The translations under genes and the position numbers were made by a program. From positions 62,001 through 126,000 of the forward strand of contig NZ_JACHVS010000001.1 in the NCBI RefSeq assembly GCF_014190875.1: a stretch of 64,000 nucleotides of DNA, read 5' to 3'. The stretch is from Paeniglutamicibacter cryotolerans. GTDB taxonomy: Bacteria > Actinomycetota > Actinomycetes > Actinomycetales > Micrococcaceae. Each line of letters begins with the position of its first letter. The stretch's first letter is position 1. Positions 55,697 through 64,000 of this stretch are shown here, piece after piece. The notes under the pieces are model-generated. The model was not told the origin of the DNA and made no database searches. It worked only from the letters and a program-made list of their open reading frames with translations.

Positions 55697-55743
55697 GCAC
55701 GGCAGGCCCCGTCGTTCAACCTGAACGGCGGGGCCTGCCGTGC
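55697..55743 (+). terminator. Hairpin downstream of glmS
   Basis: GCACGGCAGGCCCCG and GTTC on the left pair with GAAC and CGGGGCCTGCCGTGC, about 20 pairs with one mismatch. It lies 17-63 bases after the glmS stop. The tail is TCCGGG, without T-run, yet the stem is very stable. Confidence 0.8.
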
Positions 55744-55815
55744 TCCGGGCTCGCACCACCCGGCACAAAACAAGGAGACATATCCCCCGGTTGCTTTATC
55801 TACTAATAATTGATC

Positions 55816-56367
55816 TCATTCGCTGCCAGAACCTCCACGGGCCAGGTAGATCCCCTTGGCATAGGCGGCCTGACCGATGTGCTGGCCCGTCTCATTGAGC
55901 ACGGAGATCAGCCGCACGCCGGCGCTGACCTGTGGAGTGAAACGGGCGTCGACGATTTTCACATAGTCCTCCGCGGTCAGTTGGCGAACGATGCCCGTCG
56001 TCACTTCCTGCACCCGCTCGTGGTAGCCGGCAAGCAACCCGGGATCGCCCACACAGAATCCCGCCACCTCCTCCTCGCTGTGGCCATAGCCGGTATCCCA
56101 CCGACCATACGGCAGCGCAAAACGCTCGTCCCAACCCCCTTCGCCCCAGCATTGGCCCGACACCGCGTCAAAGCCCAGGGCCCGGGCCAGGCCCGCCATA
56201 TGGTCGTCCTGGACACGGGTCAGGTGCCACAGCAGCCAGCCCACGGAATTCGCCCGGGGTCCGGGCCGGTGCAGCAGCAACTGCCCGTCCGCGCCCTCGA
56301 GCACCTCGTTGACAGACTCCCGGATCCTGCCGAAACCGTCCAACAGCAATTCAGTGGCAATCCACAT
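55816..56367 (-). CDS. DinB-like / DUF664 four-helix protein
   Basis: 183 residues, ATG at 56367 after GAAGGAG. Four-helix DinB fold: ELLLDGFGRIRESVNEVLEG, SVGWLLWHLTRVQDDHMAGL (His48), VTTGIVRQLTAEDYVKIVDA and SVLNETGQHIGQAAYAKGIY (His163). The spaced histidines are the usual divalent-metal ligands. Members in actinobacteria include mycothiol-dependent S-transferases (MST family); activity here is not proven. Stands alone between glmS and acpS. Confidence 0.8.
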   Translation of the reverse strand: MWIATELLLDGFGRIRESVNEVLEGADGQLLLHRPGPRANSVGWLLWHLTRVQDDHMAGLARALGFDAVSGQCWGEGGWDERFALPYGRWDTGYGHSEEEVAGFCVGDPGLLAGYHERVQEVTTGIVRQLTAEDYVKIVDARFTPQVSAGVRLISVLNETGQHIGQAAYAKGIYLARGGSGSE

Positions 56368-56461
56368 GGGCAGGCTCCTTCGGTACTGGTTTCCCTTCGC
56401 CCGAGCCTAGACCGGACGAGGCCCGAAGTCACCGCCCCGCGTTCACCGATAGAATCGGGGC

Positions 56462-56812
56462 ATGATCGTGGGTATTGGTGTCGATGTCGTTCAGGTTTCC
56501 CGTTTCAAGGCACAGCTGGAAAGGACTCCGGCCCTGCTCGAACGCCTCTTCGTCCCAGCCGAACGCGGCCTGCATGTGCGCTCGCTGGCGGCCCGCTTCG
56601 CGGCGAAGGAGGCCATCGCCAAGGCGCTGGGTGCTCCAGCGGGCATGAACTGGCAGCACTGCCAGATCATCAAGGACGCCTCGGGCGACCCACAGGTGCA
56701 TGTAGACGGGTCGGTGGCGGAGGCAGCAGCAGCCAAAGGCGTCGTGCATTGGCACCTGTCCATGAGCCACGACGGTGACCTCGCCACCGCCATGGTCGTG
56801 GCCGAGCGCTGA
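56462..56812 (+). CDS. acpS: Holo-[acyl-carrier-protein] synthase AcpS
   Basis: 116 residues. Transfers phosphopantetheine from CoA to acyl carrier protein. [20 protein letters not shown] (Mg-binding Asp), then [18 protein letters not shown] (FAAKEA motif) and [20 protein letters not shown] (SxSH). ATG at 56462, 54 bases upstream of nnrD stretch end; standard actinobacterial pairing with nnrD. Confidence 0.95.
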   Translation: MIVGIGVDVVQVSRFKAQLERTPALLERLFVPAERGLHVRSLAARFAAKEAIAKALGAPAGMNWQHCQIIKDASGDPQVHVDGSVAEAAAAKGVVHWHLSMSHDGDLATAMVVAER

Positions 56813-56866
56813 GGTCCGGCCGGGGCATTGCAAGCAACCGGCCTCGGATCTCGATACTCTGTACAC

Positions 56867-58375
56867 ATGATTCCTGCCTACACCGGGGCGCAGATTCGCC
56901 GCGCCGAACGTCCACTGCTCGAAGCCGGACAGGGGCCTGCCCTGATGCAGTCAGCTGCCCACGCCCTGGCCAACCAGGCGGTCCTCGAACTGCGGGACCT
57001 CTACGGCCGGGTATACGGTTCCCATGTCCTCGGACTCATCGGTCCCGGAAACAACGGCGGCGACACGTTGTACGCGCTGGCGGCATTGGCCCCTCGCGGG
57101 GTGCGGATCAGCGTCGTGCTTACAGGTTCCACCGCCCACCCCGAGGCCCTCGCAGCCTTTGTCCGGGCAGGCGGCCGCACGGCGGAGGCCTCGGAGCTGG
57201 ACGACCTGCTGGAGAGGGTCGACCTGCTGCTGGACGGGGTCCTTGGACTCGGGGCAACCCGCCCGGTTCAATTGCCGCGGATTCCTTCCGACCTGCGCGT
57301 GCTGGCCTGTGATCTGCCCAGCGGTATCGATGCCGACACCGGCGCCGCCCTGGGCGCTGTTCCCGGAGCCCACGCCACCGTCACTTTCGGGGCGTTGAAG
57401 ACCGGGCTGGTGGTCGGCGACGGCCATCTGGCTGCTGGAAGGATCAGGGTCGCCGATATCGGACTGGGGCGCCACCTGCCCGAACCCGAAGCCTGGGTGC
57501 TCGAAGACCACGACGTGTCCAAGATCCTGCACAGCTCAGATCCCGGCTGGCGCGCAGGCTCGGTGCACAAGTACCGCCGCGGGGTGCTGGGCCTGATTGC
57601 CGGATCAGAAGCCTACCCCGGTGCAGCCCTGCTCAGCGCGGGCGCCGCCGTCGCCGCCGGCCTGGGCATGCTGCGCACCCATGTCCCGCCCGCTATTGGA
57701 GCCGCACTGCTCGCAGCCGCCCCGGAGGCCGTGCCGTTGAGCGCTACGGAGCTGAAGCAGCTGGGCGTACGTAGCAGGCGCAACGACAAGTCGACCACTG
57801 GCCGCATCGGCGCATGGGCCCTGGGCCCCGGGCTCGATGCGACGGACGGCAACGGAGCTCTGGCCCATGCGCTGGCCTCGGAGCTGCCGGCGGTCATCGA
57901 CGCCGGGGCCCTGTCCGCGGTGACTCCCGGCGCCGGCGAGGCCCGATGGATCCTGACCCCGCATGCCGGCGAGCTGTCGGCGTTGCTGGCCCGGACCGGA
58001 CTGCATATCGGCGCCGCAGAGATTGCCGCAGACCCCCTGCGCTGGGCCCGTTGGACCGCAGTGTCCTACGACGCCGTGGTTCTGCTCAAGGGCCCGGCCA
58101 CCGTGTGCGCAGGACCCGACGGGTACACGGTGGTCTCGCGGTCCGGCGGGGCCGAGCTGGCCACGGCGGGCAGCGGGGACGTACTCACCGGCCTGCTCGG
58201 TTCGCTGCTGGCGGCCGCCGGGCCGCACCCGGATGCCCGCACGCTGGTGCGCCTTGCGGCTGCTGCCGCATACATCCATGGCCGGGCCGGCGTCCTTGCC
58301 GCTGCTGGGGGGCCCTTTGGTGCGGCCACCCTGTTGCAGACACTGCCGGTAGCGCTGCGCGACCTCGGAGTCTGA
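56867..58375 (+). CDS. nnrD: Bifunctional NAD(P)H-hydrate epimerase/dehydratase
   Basis: 502 residues, ATG at 56867. Repairs hydrated NAD(P)H. The N-terminal epimerase-like domain has ALMQSAAHALANQAVL and LIGPGNNGGDTLYALAALAP, then LACDLPSGIDADTG. The C-terminal ADP/ATP-dependent dehydratase (YjeF-C) domain has HKYRRGVLGLIAGSEAYPGA, ILTPHAGELSALL, VVLLKGPATVCAGPDG and TAGSGDVLTGLLGSLLAAAG. Both domains look intact. Follows acpS by 54 bases. Confidence 0.92.
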   Translation: MIPAYTGAQIRRAERPLLEAGQGPALMQSAAHALANQAVLELRDLYGRVYGSHVLGLIGPGNNGGDTLYALAALAPRGVRISVVLTGSTAHPEALAAFVRAGGRTAEASELDDLLERVDLLLDGVLGLGATRPVQLPRIPSDLRVLACDLPSGIDADTGAALGAVPGAHATVTFGALKTGLVVGDGHLAAGRIRVADIGLGRHLPEPEAWVLEDHDVSKILHSSDPGWRAGSVHKYRRGVLGLIAGSEAYPGAALLSAGAAVAAGLGMLRTHVPPAIGAALLAAAPEAVPLSATELKQLGVRSRRNDKSTTGRIGAWALGPGLDATDGNGALAHALASELPAVIDAGALSAVTPGAGEARWILTPHAGELSALLARTGLHIGAAEIAADPLRWARWTAVSYDAVVLLKGPATVCAGPDGYTVVSRSGGAELATAGSGDVLTGLLGSLLAAAGPHPDARTLVRLAAAAAYIHGRAGVLAAAGGPFGAATLLQTLPVALRDLGV

Positions 58376-58438
58376 GCGGCGGCCCGAGGGCCATGAGCCC
58401 CCAGTGGCGCTCAGGCGATCTCTACGGGCCCTGGGCGC

Positions 58439-59770
58439 CTACGGGTTGGGGTAGCGGCGCCCCATGGCCGCCACGGACCATCCTGAGGCTTCCCAGCCTG
58501 CGTGGTCGAGCACGTTGCGTCCGTCGATGATCCGCTTCTTCCGCACCAACGGTTCCAGGTCGCCGGGCTGAAGCGCCTTGAACTCTTCCCACTCGGTCAG
58601 CAGCAGCACCAGCGAGGCGCCATCCACCGCTTCGTAGAGCGAATCGCAATAGTCCAGGCGGGGGAAGCGCCGGGCGGCGTTCGCATTGCCCTTCGGATCG
58701 TAGACGGCCACCTCGGCGCCGGCGTTGAAGAGCCGGGTCGCGACGTCCAGCGCCGGAGAGTCCCGCACATCATCGCTATCCGGCTTGAAGCTCACACCCA
58801 GCACGGCGATTTTGGCCCCCGCCAGCTCGTCTGCGAGCATGGCCTCGGCCAGGTGCACCACCCGGTCGCGGCGGCGCAGGTTGATCTCGTCGACCTCGGC
58901 CAGGAAGCCCATGGTGTGGCTCAGGCCCAGTTCGCTGACCCGCGACTGCAGGGCCCTGATGTCCTTGGGCAGGCAGCCGCCGCCGAAGCCGACACCGGCA
59001 TTCAGGAAACGGCGCCCGATGCGCGCATCGTAGCCCAGCGCATCGGCCAGCGTGCCGATATCCCCGCCGACGGTCTCGGTGACCTCGGCGAAGGCGTTGA
59101 TGAAGGAGATCTTCGTGGCCAGGAACGCGTTGGCCGCCACCTTGACCAGTTCGGACGTCTCGAAGTCTGTCACCACGACGGGGGTCCCGGCCTCCAGTGC
59201 CGTTGCGTAGACCTCGCGCAGCATGGCCTCGCTGTCTATCGTGCCGATGCCGAAGACCAGCCGGTCCGGGGTCATTGTGTCGCGCACGGCGAAGCCCTCG
59301 CGCAGGAACTCGGGGTTCCACGCCAGCGACAGCTCCACTCCCGGACGCGCGTGTTCGGCCAGCAGCGCCTCGAGTCGACGGGCCGTGCCGACCGGGACGG
59401 TCGATTTGCCCACAATCAGCGCATCACGGGTGATATGCCGCGCCAGCGAGGTGGCGGCGGCATCGACGTATGACATGTCTGCCCCCTGGCCGTCGGTACG
59501 TTGTGGCGTACCGACGCCGATGAAGTGCACATCGGCCCATTCCCCGACCTCAGCGTAGGAGGTCGTGAAGCGCAGCCGTCCGGAAGCCACGTGCTTGCGC
59601 AGCAGCTCGGGTAACTCGGGCTCGTGGAAGGGCAGCAGGCCCTCAGCTAGGCGCTCGATCTTGGCCTGGTCGATGTCCAGCCCGATGACCTCGAAGCCCA
59701 GTTCCGCCATGCAAGCGGCATGCGTCGCACCGAGGTAACCGGTGCCGATCACCGATACCTTCAGTGACAT
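58439..59770 (-). CDS. UDP-glucose 6-dehydrogenase
   Basis: 443 residues. Oxidises UDP-glucose (or a related UDP-sugar) to the uronic acid, for polysaccharide or envelope glycan synthesis. N-terminal NAD motif VIGTGYLGATHAACMAELGF; GKSTVPVGTARR; WNPEFLREGFAV; VKVAANAFLATKISFINAFA; catalytic Cys in GVGFGGGCLPKDIRAL; C-terminal SFKPDSDDVRDSPALDV and the ending GRRYPNP. Commonly named ugd or tuaD; the exact substrate is inferred. Adjacent to glmM in the same direction, 9 bases apart, so probably co-transcribed after it. Confidence 0.93.
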   Translation of the reverse strand: MSLKVSVIGTGYLGATHAACMAELGFEVIGLDIDQAKIERLAEGLLPFHEPELPELLRKHVASGRLRFTTSYAEVGEWADVHFIGVGTPQRTDGQGADMSYVDAAATSLARHITRDALIVGKSTVPVGTARRLEALLAEHARPGVELSLAWNPEFLREGFAVRDTMTPDRLVFGIGTIDSEAMLREVYATALEAGTPVVVTDFETSELVKVAANAFLATKISFINAFAEVTETVGGDIGTLADALGYDARIGRRFLNAGVGFGGGCLPKDIRALQSRVSELGLSHTMGFLAEVDEINLRRRDRVVHLAEAMLADELAGAKIAVLGVSFKPDSDDVRDSPALDVATRLFNAGAEVAVYDPKGNANAARRFPRLDYCDSLYEAVDGASLVLLLTEWEEFKALQPGDLEPLVRKKRIIDGRNVLDHAGWEASGWSVAAMGRRYPNP

Positions 59771-59779
59771 GCCGGCCCC

Positions 59780-61126
59780 CTAGAGTGCCAGCTCGCGGCT
59801 GACCACGTCGGCCAGCGCACGGGCATGGGCCTCGGCGGTGGCTTGGTCACGCGCCTCGACCATGACCCGGACCACCGGTTCGGTGCCGGAGGGGCGCAGC
59901 AGCACGCGGCCGCCGTGACCCAGCTCGGCCTCGACCGCTGCCACGGCGGCGCTCAGGGCCTCATTGCTGTCGGCAGCCGCCTTGTCGACGCCCTTGACGT
60001 TGATCAATACCTGCGGAAGCACCGTCATCACGGAGGCGAGCTCCTTCAGCGTCTTGCCGGTGGCCTTCATCCGGGCAGCGATCTGCAGGCCGGTGAGCAC
60101 ACCGTCACCCGTGGTGGCGTGGTCGGCGAAAATGACGTGGCCGGACTGCTCGCCACCGAGGTTGTATCCGTTGGCGCGCATGCCCTCAAGCACGTAGCGG
60201 TCCCCGACACCGGTTTCCAGGATGTTGATCCCGGCTTCCTGCATCGCGATCTTCAGGCCGAGATTGCTCATGACCGTAGCGACGAGGGTATTGTCCTTCA
60301 GTTTGCCGGCGTCCTTGAGTGCGCTGGCCATGACTGCCATGATCTGGTCGCCGTCGACGACAGTGCCTTCGTGGTCAACTGCCAGGCAGCGGTCGGCATC
60401 ACCGTCGTGGGCGATGCCCAGGTCCGCACCGTGTTCAAGCACGGCGGCCTGCAGCTTTTCCAGGTGGGTGGAGCCGTAGCCCTCGTTGATGTTGATGCCG
60501 TCCGGTTCGGCGCCGATCACGAAGAGCTCGGCCCCGGCGGCCTTGAAAACCTCGGGCGAACAGCCGCTGGCGGCGCCGTGGGCACAGTCGAGCACGACTT
60601 TCAGGCCATCGAGCCGGTTCGGCAGTGTCTGCAGCAGGTGCAGTATGTAGCGGTCCTCGGCGTCGGCAAAGCGCTGGACCCTGCCCACGTCGCCGGCTAC
60701 GGGACGCCGTGGTTCAAGCTCCAGGTGCGCCTCGATGGCGTCTTCGAGCGCGTCGTCGAGCTTCTGGCCGCCACGGGCCAGGAACTTGATTCCATTGTCA
60801 GGCGCCGGGTTGTGCGAGGCCGAGATCATCACGCCGAAGTCGGCGTTCAGGTCGGCGACCAGATAGGCGGCCGCGGGGGTGGGCAGGGTGCCGGCATCGA
60901 AGACATCCACGCCAGATGCGGCGAGCCCAGCCTCGATGGCAGCGGAAATGAAGTCACCGCTGATTCGGGGGTCCTTGGCGACCACCGCGACCGGCCTGCG
61001 GCCGTCGGTGATCTTGTCGAACCCCAAAACGACGGAGGCGGCCTGCGCCAGCCTCATCGTCAGCTCCGGGGTCAGGAGTTCATTTGCTTTTCCGCGCACA
61101 CCATCGGTGCCAAATAACCTTGCCAT
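59780..61126 (-). CDS. glmM: Phosphoglucosamine mutase
   Basis: 448 residues. Converts glucosamine-6-phosphate to glucosamine-1-phosphate. [20 protein letters not shown]; the phosphoserine loop [16 protein letters not shown]; the metal loop [12 protein letters not shown]; sugar loop GEQSGHVIF; phosphate loop [16 protein letters not shown]. Length normal. Lies downstream of rplM-rpsI, separated from them by a terminator, so it probably has its own promoter. Confidence 0.97.
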   Translation of the reverse strand: MARLFGTDGVRGKANELLTPELTMRLAQAASVVLGFDKITDGRRPVAVVAKDPRISGDFISAAIEAGLAASGVDVFDAGTLPTPAAAYLVADLNADFGVMISASHNPAPDNGIKFLARGGQKLDDALEDAIEAHLELEPRRPVAGDVGRVQRFADAEDRYILHLLQTLPNRLDGLKVVLDCAHGAASGCSPEVFKAAGAELFVIGAEPDGININEGYGSTHLEKLQAAVLEHGADLGIAHDGDADRCLAVDHEGTVVDGDQIMAVMASALKDAGKLKDNTLVATVMSNLGLKIAMQEAGINILETGVGDRYVLEGMRANGYNLGGEQSGHVIFADHATTGDGVLTGLQIAARMKATGKTLKELASVMTVLPQVLINVKGVDKAAADSNEALSAAVAAVEAELGHGGRVLLRPSGTEPVVRVMVEARDQATAEAHARALADVVSRELAL

Positions 61127-61247
61127 TGTTCTCCATCATAGGGCTCCGGAGGCCGTCACAGGCCAGGGGCACGGGCTGGCCAGTGCAAATTGAATTGATT
61201 TCACACCGAGCCGGCATCCACGCACGGGCCTGTGTGTGCTTAAACGA

Positions 61248-61290
61248 CTCGGGGACCCGAGCGGAAACATGTTCCGTTCGGGTCCCCGAG
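61248..61290 (-). terminator. Terminator of rplM-rpsI
   Basis: CTCGGGGACCCGA and CGGAAC pair with GTTCCG and TCGGGTCCCCGAG around a short loop; one mismatch. On the minus strand it is followed by TCGTTTAAGC. Lies 31 bases past the rpsI stop. Confidence 0.85.
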
Positions 61291-61320
61291 GGTTCCGGCC
61301 CGGGGGCCGAGGCAAGCGGT

Positions 61321-61821
61321 TTAGCGCTTGGAGAACTGCGAAGCCTTACGGGCCTTCTTGAGGCCAGCCTTCTTGCGCTCGATGACACGTGCGTCACGAG
61401 TCAAGTAGCCGGCCTTCTTCAGGGCCGCACGGTTGTTGTCGCGGTCGATTTCGTTCAGCGAACGGGCGATGCCCAGACGCAGAGCACCGGCCTGGCCCGA
61501 GGGGCCACCGCCGTGGATGCGTGCAATGACGTCGTACGCGCCGTCGAGCTCGAGGAGCTTGAACGGTTCGTTGACATCCTGCTGGTGCAGCTTGTTCGGG
61601 AAGTAGTTGTCCAGCTGGCGGCCATTGATGGTCCACTTGCCGGAGCCCGGGACGACGCGAACGCGGGCAATTGCCTGCTTGCGACGGCCAACGGCTGCGC
61701 CGGCAACGGTCAGTGCCGGGCGCTCCTTGACTGCGGTTTCTTCAACGGTCACGGATTCCGAGGTGTACGAAGCCGGAGCTTCACCCTCGAATTCGTTCTG
61801 CTCTTCAGTGTTCTGAGCCAC
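61321..61821 (-). CDS. rpsI: 30S ribosomal protein S9
   Basis: 166 residues, GTG start at 61821. The S9 core is [20 protein letters not shown] through [30 protein letters not shown] and the conserved end [20 protein letters not shown] followed by ASQFSKR. A 40-residue acidic N-terminal extension ([20 protein letters not shown]) is typical for actinobacteria. Follows rplM by 37 bases. Confidence 0.97.
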   Translation of the reverse strand: MAQNTEEQNEFEGEAPASYTSESVTVEETAVKERPALTVAGAAVGRRKQAIARVRVVPGSGKWTINGRQLDNYFPNKLHQQDVNEPFKLLELDGAYDVIARIHGGGPSGQAGALRLGIARSLNEIDRDNNRAALKKAGYLTRDARVIERKKAGLKKARKASQFSKR

Positions 61822-61858
61822 GATAATCTCCTAAAGTCTTTTTACTCGGGGCCCAGCG

Positions 61859-62302
61859 CTACTGCGCGACCTGGGTGATTTCGAAGGCCTTCGGCTGCTG
61901 GGCAGCGTGCGGGTGCTCGGCACCGCGGTAGACCTTGAGCTTGGACAGCTGCTGGGCAGCCAGGGAGTTCTTCGGAAGCATGCCCTTGATGGCCTTCTCT
62001 ACGGCGAGCACCGGGTTCTTCTCGAGAAGTTCGGTGTAGCTCACCGACTTCAGGCCACCCGGGAAACCGGAGTGGCGGTAGGCGCGCTTCTGCTCGAGCT
62101 TGGCGCCGGTGAGGGCAACCTTCTCGGCATTGATGATGATGACATGGTCGCCCATGTCCATGTGAGCGGCATAGGTTGCCTTGTGCTTGCCGCGCAGCAG
62201 GGTTGCGGCCTGGACGGCAAGACGGCCGAGAACTACGTCGGTGGCGTCAATGATCAGCCATGAGCGTTCCTGGTCGGCCGGCTTTGGAGTGTACGTACGC
62301 AC
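61859..62302 (-). CDS. rplM: 50S ribosomal protein L13
   Basis: 147 residues, GTG start at 62302. [20 protein letters not shown] then [40 protein letters not shown], and [20 protein letters not shown] followed by GAEHPH are the L13 blocks. First gene of the rplM-rpsI operon. The 240 bases upstream hold its promoter; a TTGACT at 62432-62427 (minus) is a possible -35. Confidence 0.97.
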   Translation of the reverse strand: MRTYTPKPADQERSWLIIDATDVVLGRLAVQAATLLRGKHKATYAAHMDMGDHVIIINAEKVALTGAKLEQKRAYRHSGFPGGLKSVSYTELLEKNPVLAVEKAIKGMLPKNSLAAQQLSKLKVYRGAEHPHAAQQPKAFEITQVAQ

Positions 62303-62540
62303 TGTGATTGCCTTCGTTTCCTTAGTTACTGGTCAAGCGCCCGCCCTGACTAAGGCTGTGAGATCCTTCGTCGGTTGGTGCGCTGTGTTATCCATGCGCT
62401 GTACCAGTTTTTCAGGTGAGGACTGAAGTCAACCGGCTGTCCTCGTAATGTTCGCATTCTCCGCAGACCAGTGGCCCTGCAACCGGGCCGTCACGCGAAG
62501 AAAGTTGTGTCGAACAAAGGACACGCACAACAGCATTAAA
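62303..62540. other. Upstream region of rplM, no gene seen
   Basis: No open frame here looks like protein. It should contain the rplM promoter and leader on the minus strand. The part around 62500-62580 is richer in A/T than the rest. Confidence 0.5.
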
Positions 62541-62542
62541 TA

Positions 62543-63410
62543 CTACCGGATTAAGCCTAGCCGTACAAAAGCCGGATTTTCCGGATACCCATCTCCCACT
62601 TGCCGGCGACCCCCGTCGCTACCACGTCCAATAGGCGGAGGCAGTGCGCAGGGGACCCATCGGGCATCCCGCGGAGTTCCCGCGACGGACATCCGGCTTG
62701 CGGCCACAGGCAGGACTGGTCCAGCCAGCGGGGTCCGGAGACGCTCAGCCACGGTGCCGGGCTTCATTCTTGCGCTCCGCAGGGCACGACGCAGCGCAGC
62801 GGTGATCCGATGTACCTCTTGTCCGGCGGAGGCACCGGCACTCCCGGGGAAAACGGTCCTCCAGTACGCAACACCGCATCCCGTGGCACCAGCGCGGCAA
62901 AAGCTACCTCGGCAAGGATCCAGGCTCCAGGCTCCGCACAGACTACCCAGCGCTGCCGCGTCACCCGGCACGTCCAGAGCCACGGAAAACGTCAGCTGGA
63001 GCTGGCTGAATTGACCAAAGAGCACCAACCCGCAAGCCTGGCTCGCCCTTGCCCCGGACAAAACGCCGGTCTGATCCACGAGGCGCTCGATGGCACTGAC
63101 GCAGTTCGCTGCCGGTGGACCAATCCGTCATGGCGCAAGGCAAGCTCAGCGCGGCCGGAGTGGTCTAGCTTGCTGGACGACGCGAACCACCGTCGAATCG
63201 TTGCTCAACTCGAGGGTCCATGACACGGCGATGGATTTCCCGGACCCTACCGGTCCATGAAGCACGTTCCGCCGCCAGCGTCCGGGAGGCTTCCGCTCCG
63301 GGCCCCGCCATCGCTTAGTTCCTTGACCCTGCGCTTCGTGCTTCCGATGGCCCGACTCAGGCACCAAAAATGACCCGATGCCAACATCTAATGGGGCACC
63401 AACCCACAAC
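62543..63410 (-). pseudogene. Decayed P-loop gene, probable EccC/FtsK-type remnant
   Basis: About 0.9 kb between rplM and truA with stops in every frame, yet with protein-like pieces on the minus strand in shifting frames. The piece ending at 63146 reads LWVGAPLDVGIGSFLVPESG, then after 27 residues NVLHGPVGSGKSIAVSWTLE, a perfect Walker A. A second frame (63079-62543) reads FGQFSQLQLTFSVALDVPGD and later GQEVHRITAALRRALRSARM. The order (PLxVGI..PE..., GNVLxxGxxGSGKS, then LDxPGD and PG.....EVxxI) is that of the last ATPase domain of type VII secretion EccC. Mycobacteria keep the ESX-4 eccC gene between rplM and truA. Gene decay is clear; the EccC identity is inference. Confidence 0.45.
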
Positions 63411-63508
63411 GCGACTTTGTGCTTCTCCTCACCCTAGAAGCAACTTAGTATCCAGCCCCGCCTCCCAGAAAAACGAGCATGACCTGGATTGATGAATGAA
63501 ATAGCACG

Positions 63509-64000
63509 TCATAGCCCAACTGGAGCATCCACGCGTGGGGGCAGATGAGTGGTGTCGGAACCCGGCAACCGCCGGGCACGAGTGAGTTCGGCTCGTTCAC
63601 CCATCAAGGTGTCGGACGGGTACGCAACCTCCTCGAGCACCAGGGCATGGGGCACAGCGAGCTTGCTGAGCGAATCGCGCACCCGCTCCCCCAAGCGGTG
63701 CGCCATCCAGCCAGGCTCCTTCCGACCGTCGCCGACCATGAGCGCCGCCCCGATGAGCGAGCGGACCATGTTGTGGCAGAAGGCGTCCGCCTTCACATGG
63801 GCCACCAGGAGGCCCTCCGCATCGCGGGCGAAATGGAACTCGGTCAGCGTGCGGATGGTCGTTGCCATCGGCTTGGGCTTGCAGAATGTCAGGAAGTCGT
63901 GGCGGCCGAGCAGCGACTCCGCCTCGTCATTCATGAGCCCCTCGTCCAATGCCTCACCATGCCACATGGTCACGTGGCGGCGCAGCGGGTCCCATTTGTC
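63509..64000 (-). CDS. truA: tRNA pseudouridine synthase TruA, C-terminal part
   Basis: The visible 163 residues begin (beyond the window edge) with DKWDPLRRHVTMWHGEALDE and include HDFLTFCKPKPMATTIRTLT, the RTL..F block, and ADAFCHNMVRSLIGAALMVG followed by DGRKEPGW, the RNA-contacting C-terminal domain of TruA. The catalytic Asp lies further right, outside the window. Modifies U38-40 of tRNA anticodon stems. The stop is at 63509. The tail RARRLPGSDTTHLPPRVDAP extends beyond the usual fold. Confidence 0.93.
   Translation of the reverse strand, partial: DKWDPLRRHVTMWHGEALDEGLMNDEAESLLGRHDFLTFCKPKPMATTIRTLTEFHFARDAEGLLVAHVKADAFCHNMVRSLIGAALMVGDGRKEPGWMAHRLGERVRDSLSKLAVPHALVLEEVAYPSDTLMGERAELTRARRLPGSDTTHLPPRVDAPVGL

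Noticed and set aside
62448..63223. Plus-strand open frames of 188 and 207 codons between rplM and truA
   Set aside because: They overlap each other, have no ribosome binding site and arginine/serine-rich random composition; the protein-like signal is on the minus strand.

Overview
The window is high-GC DNA, read almost without gaps, from an actinobacterium. Its gene content and order (CIRCE-controlled groES-groEL with a His-tailed GroEL, rplM-rpsI-glmM, acpS-nnrD, alr-tsaE-tsaB-rimI, coaA next to glmS, frequent GTG starts) fit a flagellated member of the Micrococcaceae such as Arthrobacter or Paeniglutamicibacter. This assignment is an inference from content; no 16S rRNA or tRNA gene is present. 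Both ends are cut inside genes: an unknown gene on the left and truA on the right.

Layout. Positions 1-8.9 kb hold a SAM methyltransferase divergent from a zinc alcohol dehydrogenase, guaB, an exported glycosyl-hydrolase-like protein, an acyltransferase-3/SGNH enzyme and a broken membrane-protein gene. At 8.9-11.1 kb lies groES-groEL under a CIRCE operator.

Positions 11.2-39.6 kb are one continuous flagellar cluster. On the minus strand, from right to left, it reads fliA, fliC, fliD, fliS, a fliT-like gene, flgB, flgC, fliE, fliF, fliG, fliH, fliI, fliJ, an NlpC/P60 hydrolase, fliK, flgD, flgE, then flbD-motA-motB, then fliM-fliN-fliO-fliP-fliQ-fliR-flhB-flhA, a degenerate flhF-like gene and csrA. 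On the plus strand, flgN-flgK-flgL-fliW diverge from fliA. Genes mostly overlap by 1-4 bases. Five start points carry a sigma-28-like promoter, best form GCTAACG...N15-spaced...GCCGATAG. In the fliC and flgB leaders a hairpin exposing AUGGAU in its loop begins almost exactly at the predicted transcript start, and a second GGA lies in the ribosome binding site. With csrA and fliW at the two ends of the cluster, this looks like a CsrA-FliW-flagellin feedback circuit that also reaches the basal-body operon. No chemotaxis genes, flgM, fliL, flgF or flgG are seen in the window.

Positions 39.6-61 kb hold housekeeping and cell-envelope genes: a THUMP-like methyltransferase, a YbdK-type carboxylate-amine ligase, a secreted SH3-repeat protein with an HExxH motif, tsaD, a fatty-acid desaturase with its ferredoxin reductase and a divergent PucR-type regulator, rimI, tsaB, tsaE, alr, mscL, coaA, glmS, a DinB-like protein, acpS, nnrD, ugd and glmM. 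tsaB, tsaE, rimI and tsaD make the tRNA t6A modification; alr, glmS and glmM feed peptidoglycan synthesis. Positions 61.3-64 kb hold rpsI, rplM, about 1.2 kb of decayed sequence with a surviving P-loop, and truA. Because mycobacteria carry the ESX-4 type VII secretion genes between rplM and truA, the decayed stretch is read here, with moderate confidence, as the fossil of an EccC/FtsK-type gene.
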